Assembly: GCA_030765055.1 (NCBI GenBank) | Contig: JAUKNK010000057.1 | Span: forward strand, 714,501 to 778,500 | Origin: Mantis religiosa | Taxonomy: Eukaryota > Arthropoda > Insecta > Mantodea > Mantidae | Direction: 5' to 3' | DNA: 64,000 bases | Shown: in pieces, positions 32,430-42,340 of the stretch | Position numbering within the stretch: position 1 is the first letter of the stretch | How the letters are laid out: the number at the start of each line of letters is the position of its first letter | Program-made: the position numbers and the translations under genes | Notes under the pieces: model-generated | What the model saw: the letters and a program-made list of their open reading frames with translations, nothing else | Database searches by the model: none | What the model was told of the DNA's origin: nothing

Positions 32430-33401
32430 CAAATTAATTGCTTTCTAACATTATTTGCCCCAAATTAGCATAAGTAGCCACACTTTTCAGCAGCACTTTA
32501 ATGTGGTTACAGTATTTATATTCCAGGCTTTCGTTACTTTGACAGCGAACTCATACGAGTGGTTTGTTTACTACACACTTAATAGATACTACATAGAGTC
32601 ATTTTCACATTCGTTCAGGAAGGCGAGTGGAGTCCATCTGTATAATATTGCTCCTGTTGCATGGTTGAAACAAGACACACTTACATTTGTAACATTGGAT
32701 AAGCGAATGGGTTCACCTCTACAGCGGGATAATTAGTGACATTGTCAAGATGGTTTTCAGGTCCAGCTTTATCCTGAGCTTGTTTTCTCACAGCTGATAC
32801 AAATGTTCCAAAGAGGCACTGTGAGAATATTTCTCTCTCCAGATATTCCTTCTGAGTATGATATTGATCAGATACCGCATTTCTGTTGAACAGAACTTGA
32901 CTTTTGCTATTAAAAATAAATGAGTGCTAACAATGAGTGTTAGCTAATGACTCCTTTGTTTTGCAAATCGTAGTTCATGCTACACATTGAGTCTCTGGTT
33001 TGTCCACATGAGCTTTCTTCTGGTTGCTGGCAGCTAATAAATTTGAATTAAGCATATTGTAAAATTGCTGGAGATCACACATCTAAGTATAGCTGAGGCC
33101 AACTTGCATATGATTCATATGTTCCAAAATGGTAAAACAGTAGTTTTGATCTCAGGTTTACATGTTTCGTCGGACCAACTGTTGAAGTTGGCAAGATAAA
33201 GTCTGAGATAATCATGCATTACGATAATAAATATGGGGCTGAAATAATACATGCATTGTTGCTACGTGGTAATTTTTACTATATGTTGAATATTGTAGGT
33301 ATTAATTCTAGCATTATCCTAAAACTAAGGGGCAACTGCTAATTTAGTTTGCCTTTTGGGCTACAAAGTGTTAAAGGCATTCAAGTTTCATATTGTAAAT
33401 T
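32430..33401. other. 3' flank of zinc-finger gene 1, conserved with copy 2
   Basis: Matches 50710-51450 (for example aaattagcataagtagccac and catgtttcgtcggaccaact). No coding content. The last 200 bp before the gypsy LTR are unique. Confidence 0.6.
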
Positions 33402-33889
33402 TGTGGGTTCGTGAAATTAACAGTCCAATTGCACAAAATCAAAATGTTCTTTATCTCCACCGAATTAGAGTTTAATCACTTGCCGATTACATAGAATTAC
33501 TTAGCGCACACAATTGCGTCTGTCACAGGTGCATTGCACGCTCACAGTTACGTACAACTCCTCTGATACAAGTACACCGACTTCCAGTCCGTCCACTCAC
33601 TGGACGCTCCTCCACTCACTGGACGCTCCTCACGGCTGCTCGCCCAGAACTTAACTGACTCGCCAACTGCAGCCCAGTTTTATAGGAATATCGCTGTTTC
33701 TGGAGGTCTCGCGTTTCAGTAAATAACCCCAAAAGTTCTCGATCGCAGCAGGAGAGGAAAGAGACGGCCAGTGATGTTTTTCCAACAATCCCTTCGTTAC
33801 CGCTAAAGACAAATGGGTAGGCGTGGGCGAATGCCTCCCGGCCCCTACCCAGCCGCCAGTTGGTCGCGTCTTTCAATAATTGGGTAACA
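33402..33889 (-). repeat. Gypsy B 3' LTR
   Basis: About 488 bp, tgtgggttcg...gggtaaca, aligning with the LTR of copy A. It contains a direct 19-bp duplication (ccactcactggacgctcct, 33593-33631). Confidence 0.8.
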
Positions 33890-34437
33890 CTACCCCGTCC
33901 TTAAAGCTGGTCGTCCATCGTAGCGGACCAGGTGATCCAGGTATACCACCAACATCTTTCCTCGGGGCACCTTCTGGATGCGTTGGGCCACGTCGTTAAT
34001 CCTCTTCACCACCCGGTACGGTCCTTGCCATGGCTGCTGAAGCTTTGGGCAGCGTCCCTTGGTCCGGGTAGGGTGGTACAACCAGACCAGGTCACCTTGC
34101 TGGAACCCTTGGCTGTTGGCTTGCCTGTCGTATCGGTGTTCATGCGGTCGCTCGCCTTCTGGATGTTCTGGCAAGCCATCTCGTGGAGGTGGTCCACCAG
34201 GTTCTCAACATACTCGGACGCTGGCTGTTTCGCCTCCGGAGGGCTTCCAAAAGCCAGGTCACAAGAGATGCGTAACTCTCGGCCGAAAATTAAGCTGCCT
34301 GGCGTCATCCCAGTTCTGTCGTGTGTAGACGAGCGGTAGGCCAGCAAGAACAGTGGTACCTTGACGTCCCGCTCTTGCTGATGGCTGGCCACGAACTTCC
34401 TCAGACGTTCCTCTAAGGTCTTCGTGTATCTTTCGAC
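33890..34437 (-). pseudogene. Gypsy B integrase C-terminal half
   Basis: The frames 33890-34174 and 34006-34503 overlap and encode the end of integrase: LFLLAYRSSTHDRTGMTP, RISCDLAFGSPPEA, and the C-terminal tail KINDVAQ-like RINDVAQRIQKVPRGKML. One frameshift near 34080 separates them. Upstream continuity is lost at the insert. Confidence 0.75.
34424..34437. repeat. Target-site duplication of the unknown insert (left)
   Basis: gtgtatctttcgac here and at 34969-34982. Copies A and C of the element have this sequence once. Confidence 0.9.
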
Positions 34438-34968
34438 CTCCCGTAGGGGAAGGGATCCGTCCCTTTCAGCGGCCAAAGTGCGGTCGCTGCGGACCCCTAG
34501 CACTCGTGGTACCTCTGACGCTACTAGAGTAACCTTGGGCCGTACAGACGAACGCCTCCTTCGGGAGTTGTTCGGATTGGGATTGACTCGAGGGGGCAGT
34601 GTGTTCTCGAAACCCCTGGGAATCAGGTACGTCTTCGGACGGGGTTGAGGGAAGCCATTAATTCTCCCGGGTACTAGCCTGCAAAGCTAGTAGAAGGTGT
34701 GCTAGATCACCAGGCGGCCCTACCGAGGTTTTTCGGTAGTCTTCACCTTGAGTGTTGACGCGCGTAAGTGGCGTATCCACTTCCATCCCGTCTTGAGTCC
34801 ATAGGAACAGATGGGGGGCTTGTTAGTCTCTACGTCTTGCCCTATGGAAAGCACCTCGGAGGACGCCGAGCGCCCTTTGGGACAGCTCGGATACTCCCTG
34901 GTTGAAGGAGGCCCGGCTCTAGTTCCTACGGGTTCAAGGCTAATGGGGGTAGAGCCTCTGGACTCAAC
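34438..34968. mobile_element. Unidentified 531-bp GC-rich insertion
   Basis: Absent from the corresponding place in gypsy copies A and C and bracketed by a 14-bp direct repeat, so this is a bona fide insertion. It starts ctcccgtaggggaaggg and ends cctctggactcaac, has no terminal inverted repeats and no poly(A) or simple-repeat tail. It is clearly more GC-rich than its AT-rich surroundings. The long target duplication points to LINE-type or similar target-primed insertion. Short open frames exist on both strands (minus: RSSVRPKVTLVASEVPRVLG; plus: SEDAERPLGQLGYSLVEGG), but I recognise no domain. It could be a truncated LINE, a SINE with an unusual tail, or a retroposed host RNA. Confidence 0.7.
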
Positions 34969-34982
34969 GTGTATCTTTCGAC
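34969..34982. repeat. Target-site duplication of the unknown insert (right)
   Basis: Second copy of gtgtatctttcgac. Confidence 0.9.
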
Positions 34983-36078
34983 TATGCCATCCGACTGGGG
35001 AAGTAGAGGTGTTGTGCGGGTCTTATTAAGCCCAAATCTTTCTAGTGCCTCCTTCACCAGGTTGGGCTCGAAATTGGCACCCTGGTCGCTGAGGACCTCC
35101 AACGGCACCCCAAATCGGAAAAACACGTTTTCCACGAGGCACTCTGTGATTGTCTTTGCCTCTTGGTTCGGGATCGCATACACTTCCGGCCATTCGGTGA
35201 AGTAGTCCACGACCACCATCAGGTACTTTTGCCTCGGTCGGATACTGGGAACGTTCCAGCAATGTCAACGGCGATCCGTTCCAATGGTGCTCCGACGTTG
35301 TACTGCTGCATGCGACCCCGGCTCCTAGTCTGGAGTCCGCGACTCGCTGCGCACACGTGACATTAACGGCACCATCTCTCAGCGTGTGCTCGGAGCATCA
35401 GCCAGTTGTAGCGCTGGCGTAGTTTGTCAATCGTCCGATTTGTCCCATGTGTCCTCCTGAAGTACCGGCGAGCACTTCCTCCAAGACTTCCGGGACCTTA
35501 CTCCGGGGAAGTACCAACTGTGCTCCCTGCATATTCCCATCGGGTGATTCCCATACCCGGAACAGCACGCCCTCTCTGTTCTTCAACGGGTCCCATGGGG
35601 CCAGTGCGACTTGTAGGTGGCGCTCCTCGGTGCGATATCCTCCAAGGTTGGTCTTGTCCCTGCCTCCACTTCCCTCAAGGGTGGCCCAAGTCTGCGTCCG
35701 CCAGCTGCCCCCTCCTCAGGCCAGCGCTATCCCAGCCGTCCGCAGGCACTGCCGTGATTACTCGGACTGCTGCGGCACACTCCTTCTCTTCCACTCTTGT
35801 GCGCTGGCCGCACTTCTGGACAGGGTCTTCGGGACATAGCGTCTGCGTTACCGTAACTCTTCCCTCTGTGATGTAGCGAGGTGAAGTCGTACTCCTGCAA
35901 CCTGTGAATCCAACGTGCTCTCTGGCCTTCCAGGTGCTTAAAGCTCAATAGCCAGGTTAGGGCGGAATGGTTAGTCCTCAGGTGGAATGGTTGACCGTAC
36001 AGGTACTTGTGGAAGTGCTCCAAGGTCTTCACTACCGCCATAACTCGTCGGGTGACGCAATAGTTCTTCTCTGCCTTG
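34983..36078 (-). pseudogene. Gypsy B integrase core and RNase H
   Basis: The element frame resumes with QSDGIVERY, LSDQGANFEPN and VVDYFTEWPEVYAI (34926-35219), then the zinc-binding linker, FRVWESPDG (35398-35586), and RNase H (35727-36041). Several indels break it. It ends at 36078 next to duplicated host sequence. Confidence 0.75.
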
Positions 36079-36182
36079 TATGATTTTACTTGAGCTCGAG
36101 TAATTTTGTTTTCTAGAACATTTAATTTGTGAATGGAAGGTTGTAAACGCAGTGTAAAGTCAGGTTCAGTTGAGTTGCTAGT

Positions 36183-36212
36183 ATCACTTCATCACTTGAT
36201 AATAACACTAAG
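36183..36212 (+). pseudogene. Zinc-finger gene 2, remnant of exon 1
   Basis: Only the last 30 nt of exon 1 survive (ending aacactaag/gtaagt), matching the 3' end of 25030-25505. The acidic leader and start codon are deleted. Confidence 0.75.
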
Positions 36213-36986
36213 GTAAGTTATGTAGAAAGCTGCTGAGTTAGACTGAGCAATGTTTTGTAATAATGTCAATATATTGTGTACTATTGCAGAATATTACAAT
36301 CTTTTGTGTTTAAATAAAGAGTAAACTCAAGTCACTTATTCAAAGACAACAGTCGACCCCGGTCATAAACATTTGCACATATTCCCAAGACTTATCAGCT
36401 AACTCTTATAGCTATCAGCTCCTGGCGTTTGACTCAATACATACCTAGGATATTTCGTACACGGTTTGTAAAAAGAATGGCAATTCGCACTTTTATACTC
36501 AATAGTTTTTCCATGTTTTTTGCATTTTAAATACAATAGAGTATCTAAGTTTGAGTATCTTCAGATATGATTCCATTTTTGAGAAGACCTGTATCCTGAA
36601 AGCAATTTGCATTTACTGCTTTATTATCATTAACTTAGGTACAAGTTGTAGTGAGGAATATATCAGCTACATCACAGATGTCAGGACCAAATGTCTTATT
36701 GGTATAAATGAATCTAATATGTTAACCTTTTTATTCTTCTTATGTTCCTGCCTTAATACTTTTAAGTGCTTGCCATTTTAATCATATATTCTGATTTATT
36801 AAATATTTCTGTTTCCAGATCTGTGTTCTCTAAACTAAACAAATGTTTTCTCCGCTTCTTGGGCTTTGTACACATCATTGCAAGATAAAATATCAATTAC
36901 TGTCTCTACATATTTTGTAAATATCTTAGCAGGGCAGTAAACACTATGTAGATATCTGTGTGAAAGCTGTAAATTTGAATTATTCT

Positions 36987-37624
36987 TACACCAATAAAAT
37001 ACATTTGTTAATTAATTTCCACTTATCTTAAGAAGTTGATGTTAATACTTCTTTCTTCTTTTTAAAGTCAATTTCTTGAACATTTGCCCACACCTTCATT
37101 CAACACAGTTTGTCGTCAACGTTACCATGTTTTTTCGTATTACCAAAATCTGAAGACGAAACAAACCTAAAAACAGAATCAATTGCCGGTATGTCAAAAT
37201 TCATTATACGATTTTTTTTAAATATTTTTTCCCACACTTTTAAATCTATCAGAACATTTAATTGTTTCAATAATTTAACTTCTGGATTTATTTCATGGTT
37301 AAATGACCAGAAATGATCTGCTATGGCCGATTTATCAATTTGTTTATATTTAATGTTACGAAAATGTTCTTTCTTTCCGGTTTCCAAACTACATTTCTTC
37401 TTTCCAAGATAAGCCTGATCACACTCTAAACAATTAAATTGATAAATACCAGATTTTTTGTTATTATGTATGTTATCTTTTTTAGGAAATTGTCATAAAT
37501 TTTAATACTATATTTATTTTGAGGAACTTAAGTTATACCAACTTCTTTAAAAAGAAATTGGAAATGTTTATTAATCCAAGGATGGTAAGTAAATTTTTTA
37601 AATTTATAATTATCATTTTATTAT
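36987..37624 (-). mobile_element. Penelope-like element PLE-B, 5'-truncated
   Basis: A 638-bp insert in intron 1 of the second zinc-finger block, flanked by a 15-bp duplication aatttgaattattct (36972-36986 and 37625-37639). The equivalent site in copy 1 (near 26265) has a single, slightly diverged version. The minus strand encodes the end of a GIY-YIG domain (frame 37100-37387: KKEHFRNIKYKQIDKSAIAD, LIDLKVWEKIF, MNFDIPAIDSVF) and, before it, part of the linker. The same family makes up 45828-47410. Confidence 0.85.
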
Positions 37625-37646
37625 AATTTGAATTATTCTGTTGCAG

Positions 37647-37678
37647 GATGTGGTCCTTCTTCCAATAAAATGTTCAAG
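37647..37678 (+). pseudogene. Zinc-finger gene 2, microexon
   Basis: 32-nt copy of 26286-26317, still with tctgttgcag before and gtaaga after. The PLE-B insertion lies only 7 bp before its acceptor AG region. Confidence 0.8.
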
Positions 37679-38019
37679 GTAAGACTTGACTCTTTTCAAT
37701 TATAAGCCTTATGTTTACTCTAGCATTTATGTTTTAGTACATGTGTCATCGAGCTCTTGAAGTAATACAAATGGAGATACTGTAGAACTTGCTCTAAGCA
37801 ATATCATATAAAACAAAACAAATTTCCATATTGAACATGTTTCTGTCCACAAAATAAACAGATTATATTTGTAATTAATTATTATTAATAATATTTGTGT
37901 CAAAACTAATGAAGATTTATTAAATTCTAACACTATAGATCTTATCTACAAGAATGGGGATTGCCCAACATACCTACACTATAATGACCAGTGCACTAAT
38001 CCAGACCTATTATTAGTAT

Positions 38020-38445
38020 TGTTACCCACTCGGCTAACTCTACGGTATCGATCAATAAATGCAGGGGAAGGTCAGTGGAGGGGGGCATGTGCCTTCGGTA
38101 CCGCTTGCAGAGGCGTGACAGACTCGAGGGAGGGGAAACCACAGGGTGGCTGAATCTTCGTTTCCCCCTTATGCCGCCTGAAAGAACCCGAAACATCAAG
38201 AATGTTTTCCCCCTCCATGGAAAAGAATTCTCTAGAAGCATTTAGCGATCGATCAATACAGGAGAGGCGACCGTCAGTAGAGTTGAGTTCAGTTCGTGGC
38301 GAGCAGCGTGAGGAGCGCCCAGTGTACATGGACAGACGAACTGGTGAATTGTAATTGTGTGCATTACGTAATTCTATGCAATCGGCAAGTGTTCCGATTG
38401 TAATTCGGTGGAAATAAAGAACATTTTTGAGTGGTGCAATTGCAC
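38020..38445 (+). repeat. Gypsy C 5' LTR, inner end eroded
   Basis: Starts tgttaccc like the complement of the other LTR ends and runs through ggtggaaataaagaacattt. The last part is replaced, so the expected cacgaaccc-aca terminus and a primer site are not seen. Confidence 0.65.
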
Positions 38446-38453
38446 TGGGAGAA

Positions 38454-39548
38454 ATGAAGGCCGAAATAACACCGAAGACGGAAGCGGCAAATAACAACCT
38501 GGCCGTGGAACTAACAGCAAAGACGGATGCGGCAAATAACAACCTGGCCGCAGAGCTGAAACAAGGACAGCTAACGATAGCCTTACCGAGAAGATGGAAG
38601 CCACAAACAACAGCCTGACCGCGAAGATGACCGAATTGACCACGGAGAAGAAAGCGGCAAACGAGGTCCTCGCCGTGAAGTTCAAAGAGCAGCTGACCGG
38701 CATGAGAGATGACGTCACAGAGCTCTGCAAGCGGATGGGTCAAGTGGACGAGCGCGTCGAAGATTTGGCAAGCCGCGTTGACGAGCTGGAGGGGAAAGGC
38801 TGACAGCAACGCAAAGTCCCTGCACGCCATGGTGGAGGACGACGTCAGCAAGAGGTTAAAGGATTTTAAGGTCGACGCACCGGGACGCGATACATCTGCA
38901 TGCGTCAAAGCTCCTAAATATGACGGCGCGTCAAAGTTTGGTGTCTTCCGCCGCCAATTCGACGCAGTGGCCAAGGACATCAAATGGTCACCAGAGGAGG
39001 AAGCCACCCAGTTAATTGCCAGCCTCCAGGGATGGGCCGTGGAAGTCCTAAACGCGGTGCAGACAACGGCGGCGCCCAAGGACATCTGGGAGGCCCAGGA
39101 GAATCGTTTTGGAAACCACCGCTTAGCCGCAGCGTACTGCAGCCAGCTAACGGCAGGATCACAGCAGTCAGGGTAGACGCTGCAGTAGTTCGCCCTGGCA
39201 GTTGAACAACTGGCCAGCAAGGCCCTAGTCGACCTCCCACCAGAGTTTGTATCCCGGGTAGCTGCCTACACATTCGTTGACGGGTTACGAGACAGGGAGA
39301 TTCGTCAGCGCCTAATGCTCGTCGATTATAAAACATTCCACGAGGCGCTAACGGCAGCATTAAGGATGGAGCCGGCCAAGATAACAGCTATCCCGACGTC
39401 GAGAACAAGGAATGTGCACTACGTCGGAGACAGAAGACCCGCCGAGGGACGCCGGCGAACACCTAGTGGCCAGTGTTGGGGGTGTGGACAGCTCGGGCAC
39501 CTGCGGAGAGATTGGCCACACCAGGAAGAGCAGCCAGAAGACGAGTAA
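38454..39548 (+). pseudogene. Gypsy C gag
   Basis: The N-terminus has repeated coiled-coil-like blocks (EAANNNLAVELTAKTDAANN, then KMEATNNSLTAKM). The capsid part follows (APKYDGASKFGVFRRQFDAV, DGLRDREIRQRLML). A zinc knuckle ends it (CWGCGQLGHLRRDW), whose last Cys is replaced by Trp, so the C-x2-C-x4-H-x4-C set is incomplete. Frameshifts lie near 38565 and 38800, and a stop near 39176 interrupts it. The 382-codon open frame on the opposite strand (38072-39220) is a shadow. Confidence 0.75.
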
Positions 39549-39590
39549 GGTCCGTCCCCTCGAGCGACACTGTGTGCCGTCAGCCGGCGT

Positions 39591-41437
39591 ATGGATGATA
39601 GCCTCATCGTGGACGTGAAAGGTTGGCCTCGCCCAAAGGATACGAAAGAGTTGCGCAGTTTCCTGGGGCTGTGCAGTTATTACCGACGCTTCATAAAGGG
39701 GTTCTCAAACATGGCCAAATCCCTCACCCCCCTGACAGAGGAACACCGGCCTTATGTGTGGATGCAGGACACCGAAGACGCTTTGCAGCACCTGCAGACC
39801 CTGTGCAGCGCTCCAATTCTGGGATTTCCACAACCAGGTGGTACCTTCATTGTGGACACCGACACCAGTGACCACTGCATTGGAGGTGTCCTATCGCAGA
39901 TCCAGGATGGCCATAAGCAGGTGATAGCCTACTACAGCAAGACGCTATCCAAGGTACAGAAGAACTACTGCGATACCCGGCGAAAAGTATTGGCGGTAGG
40001 GAAGACCTTGGAGCACTTCCACAAGTACCTGTATAGTCAGCCATTCCACCTGAGGACTGATCATTCCGCCCTGACGTGGCTATTGAGCTTTAAGAACCTG
40101 GAAGGTCAGACAGCACGTTGGGTTCAGAGGCTGCAGGAGTACGACTTCACCTCGGAATATCGCAGAGGGAAGAGCCACGGTAACGCAGACGCTATGTCCC
40201 GAAGACCCTGTCCAGAGGAGTGCGGCCAATGCACAAGTGTGGAAGAGAAAGAGCGTGCCGCAGCAGTCCAAATAGTCACGGCAGACCCTGCGGATGGCTG
40301 GGATAGCGCATGTCTGAGGAGAAGGCAGCTGGCGGATGCAGACTTGGGATCACTCTTGAGGGAAGTGGAGGCAGGGACGAGACCAACCTGGCAGGACATC
40401 GCACCGAGGAGCGCCACCTACAAGTCATACTGGGCTTAATGGGACTCGAAGACCAGAGAGGGCGTGCTGTTCCGGGTATGGGAATCACCTGATGGGAAGA
40501 TGCAGAGAGAACAGTTGGTACTTCCCCGGAGTAAGGTCCCGGAAGTCTTGGAGGAAGTGCACGCGTGTACTTCAGGAGGACACCTGGGAGCGAACTGGAC
40601 GATTGACAAACTACGGCAGCGCTACTACTGGCTGAGGCTCCGAGCAGACGCTGAGAGATGGTACCGTCAGTGTCACGTGTGCGCGGCAAGTCGCGGCCCC
40701 CATACTAGGAGCCGGGGTCGCTTGCAGAAGTACAGCATCGGAGCGCCATTCGAACGGATCGCCGTTGACATTGCTGGACCGTTCCCAATATCCGACCGAG
40801 GCAACAAGTACCTGATGGGGGTCGTGGACTACTTCACTAAGTGGCCGGAGGTGCATGCCATCCCAAACCAAGAGGCAAGGACAATCACAGACTGCTTCGT
40901 GGAGCAAGTGTTCTGCCGATTTGGAGTACCGTTAGAGCTGCACAGTGACCAAGGCACCAATTTTGGGTCCAACCTGATGAAGGAGGCACTAGAGAGACTT
41001 GGGTTTGACAAGACCCGCACAACACCTCTACATCTCCAGTCGGATGGCATGGTGGAAAGGTACATCAAGACCTTAGAGTTACACTTGTGGAAGGTCGTGG
41101 CTAGCCATTAGTGAGACTGGGTCGTCAAGGTGCCACAGTTCCTGCTGGCCTACGGCTCGTCTACACACGACACCACGGGGATGACGCCAGCCAACTTAAT
41201 GTTCAGCCAAGAGTTACGCCTCCCTTGTGAATTGGTTTTTGGAAAACCTCCGGGGGTGAAACAGCCAGCAACCGAGTATGTGGAGAACCTGGTGGACCAC
41301 CTCCACGACATGCACGATATGGCTTGCCAGAACATCCAGAAGGCGAGCGACTGCATGAAAACCCGATACGACAGGCAAGCCAACAGCCAAGGTTTCCAGC
41401 AAGGTGGCTTGCTCTGGTTGTACCGCCCTACCTTGAC
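39591..41437 (+). pseudogene. Gypsy C pol (RT connection, RNase H, integrase)
   Basis: First segment 39591-40439: SFLGLCSYYRRFIKGF, FIVDTDTSDHCIGGVLSQI, LRTDHSALTWLL; ends at TAA where a Gln codon is expected. Second 40464-41111: RWYRQCHVCAASRGP, IAVDIAGPFPISDRG, HSDQGTNFGSN, QSDGMVERYIKTLE; ends at TAG. Third 41130-41437: LLAYGSSTHDTTGMTP to NSQGFQQGGLLWLYRP, then the LINE junction. Apart from the two stops it is the best-kept integrase in the window, with all three catalytic acids. Confidence 0.85.
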
Positions 41438-42340
41438 CAAGACTGGACTTCACCTCTGTTTTTTCTGCAGAACTGTATGCCATCCTCTATCTGCTCCTTT
41501 TTATTTGTAAGTTAGTTCCTGGCAATTTTATCGTTTGCACCGACTCTCTAAGCGTTCTTCAGGCCTTGCAACAGCACATTGCCGCTCACACGCTGGTTTT
41601 AAAAATTCAGGCCTTGATCTCGCAAATGCTTAGTCGCGGATACCATTTTGTTTTTACTTGGACCCCAGGCCATGTGGGCATTTCTGGGAATGAGGAGGCG
41701 GACGCGGCTGCTAAGTCCGCTTGCCGTTTGCCCCGGAGTTTAACAACTACAGTGCCATACCAGGATGTGCAACGTTTTTTCCGTCGCCAACTCCTATCTG
41801 CTTGGCAGCACTCCTGGACAGCTTTGGAAGGCACACAACTCCGGGCAATAAAGGAGAGCGTACAACCCTGGCTAACCTCCTGCAGGGATAACCGGCGAGC
41901 CGAGGTGATACTCACCCGGCTGAGAATTGGACACACACGAGTGACTCACGGCCATTTATTAAGAGGGGAACCGGCCCCAGTGTGTGCTCCATGTACAGTA
42001 TGCCTCACTGTGCGGCATGTATTGCTCGACTGCCCGCAGTACGCCCGCGTTCGCCAGTCAGTAGGCTTGGGAACTAACTTGATGGATGGCACTGCGGTTT
42101 GTTGCCGAAATCGATTTTAATAAACAAGTCTGACTTGCTTTTTATATTTGTTATTTTTTAGAGATTTTAACTTATTAGTCTTTGGATGGTTTTTTATGTA
42201 CTTTTAATAGTGGCGTGATTTTATTTTATTTTACCTTTTTAGTCTAATTTGTATCACTTTTACGTTTTAGTCTTGACTTTGGGTCCAAATGACCTTGCTG
42301 TCGACGGGCCCTAAAACACCACACACTCACTCACTCCACT
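41438..42340 (+). mobile_element. LINE fragment (RNase H and 3' UTR), inserted into gypsy C
   Basis: A 5'-truncated non-LTR element. The frame from 41442 to 42120 begins inside RNase H (FTSVFSAELYAILYLLLF, VCTDSLSVLQAL, FTWTPGHVGISGNEEADAAA) and runs to a C-terminal Cys cluster (CAPCTVCLTVRHVLLDC). The Glu, second Asp and final Asp of RNase H are present, while the first Asp was lost by truncation. The frame is open throughout. The 3' end is gggccctaaaacaccacaca followed by cactcactcact, without poly(A). Confidence 0.8.

Larger units (their letters stand above)
22925..33200 (+). repeat. Segmental duplication, copy 1 (zinc-finger block)
   Basis: Collinear homology to 36080-51450 is seen at 22925-23028, 25478-26509, about 29810-32430 and about 32450-33200. 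Each stretch matches in order: upstream region, exon 1 end plus intron, exon 2, intron, exon 3, 3' UTR and downstream region. Different TEs lie between the shared parts. Confidence 0.85.
33402..36078 (-). mobile_element. Ty3/gypsy retrotransposon, copy B (5' truncated, with insert)
   Basis: Same family as copy A: a 3' LTR, a purine tract (aaggacggggtag on the element strand), the integrase C-terminus (VPRGKMLVVYLDHLVRYDG), integrase core and RNase H. It stops at 36078 inside RNase H, where the second segmental duplication begins. A foreign 531-bp segment (34438-34968) splits the integrase. Frameshifts are frequent; fragments include VVVDYFTEWPEVYAIPNQE, LSDQGANFEPN and LRTNHSALTWLL. Confidence 0.85.
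38020..41437 (+). mobile_element. Ty3/gypsy retrotransposon, copy C
   Basis: Plus-strand copy of the same family as A and B, and the only one with gag. Order: 5' LTR (38020 to about 38445), gag (38454-39548), then directly the RT connection, RNase H and integrase (39591-41437). Protease and the RT palm are deleted. A LINE fragment cuts it at 41437, so there is no 3' LTR. Confidence 0.85.

Noticed and set aside
35424..35876. 150-codon plus-strand open frame
   Set aside because: Shadow of gypsy B RNase H/integrase linker; the equivalent antisense frames appear in copies A and C as well.
38072..39220. 382-codon open frame on the minus strand
   Set aside because: It lies antisense to the gypsy C LTR and gag, where GC-rich codons leave the opposite strand open. 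It has no motif of its own.
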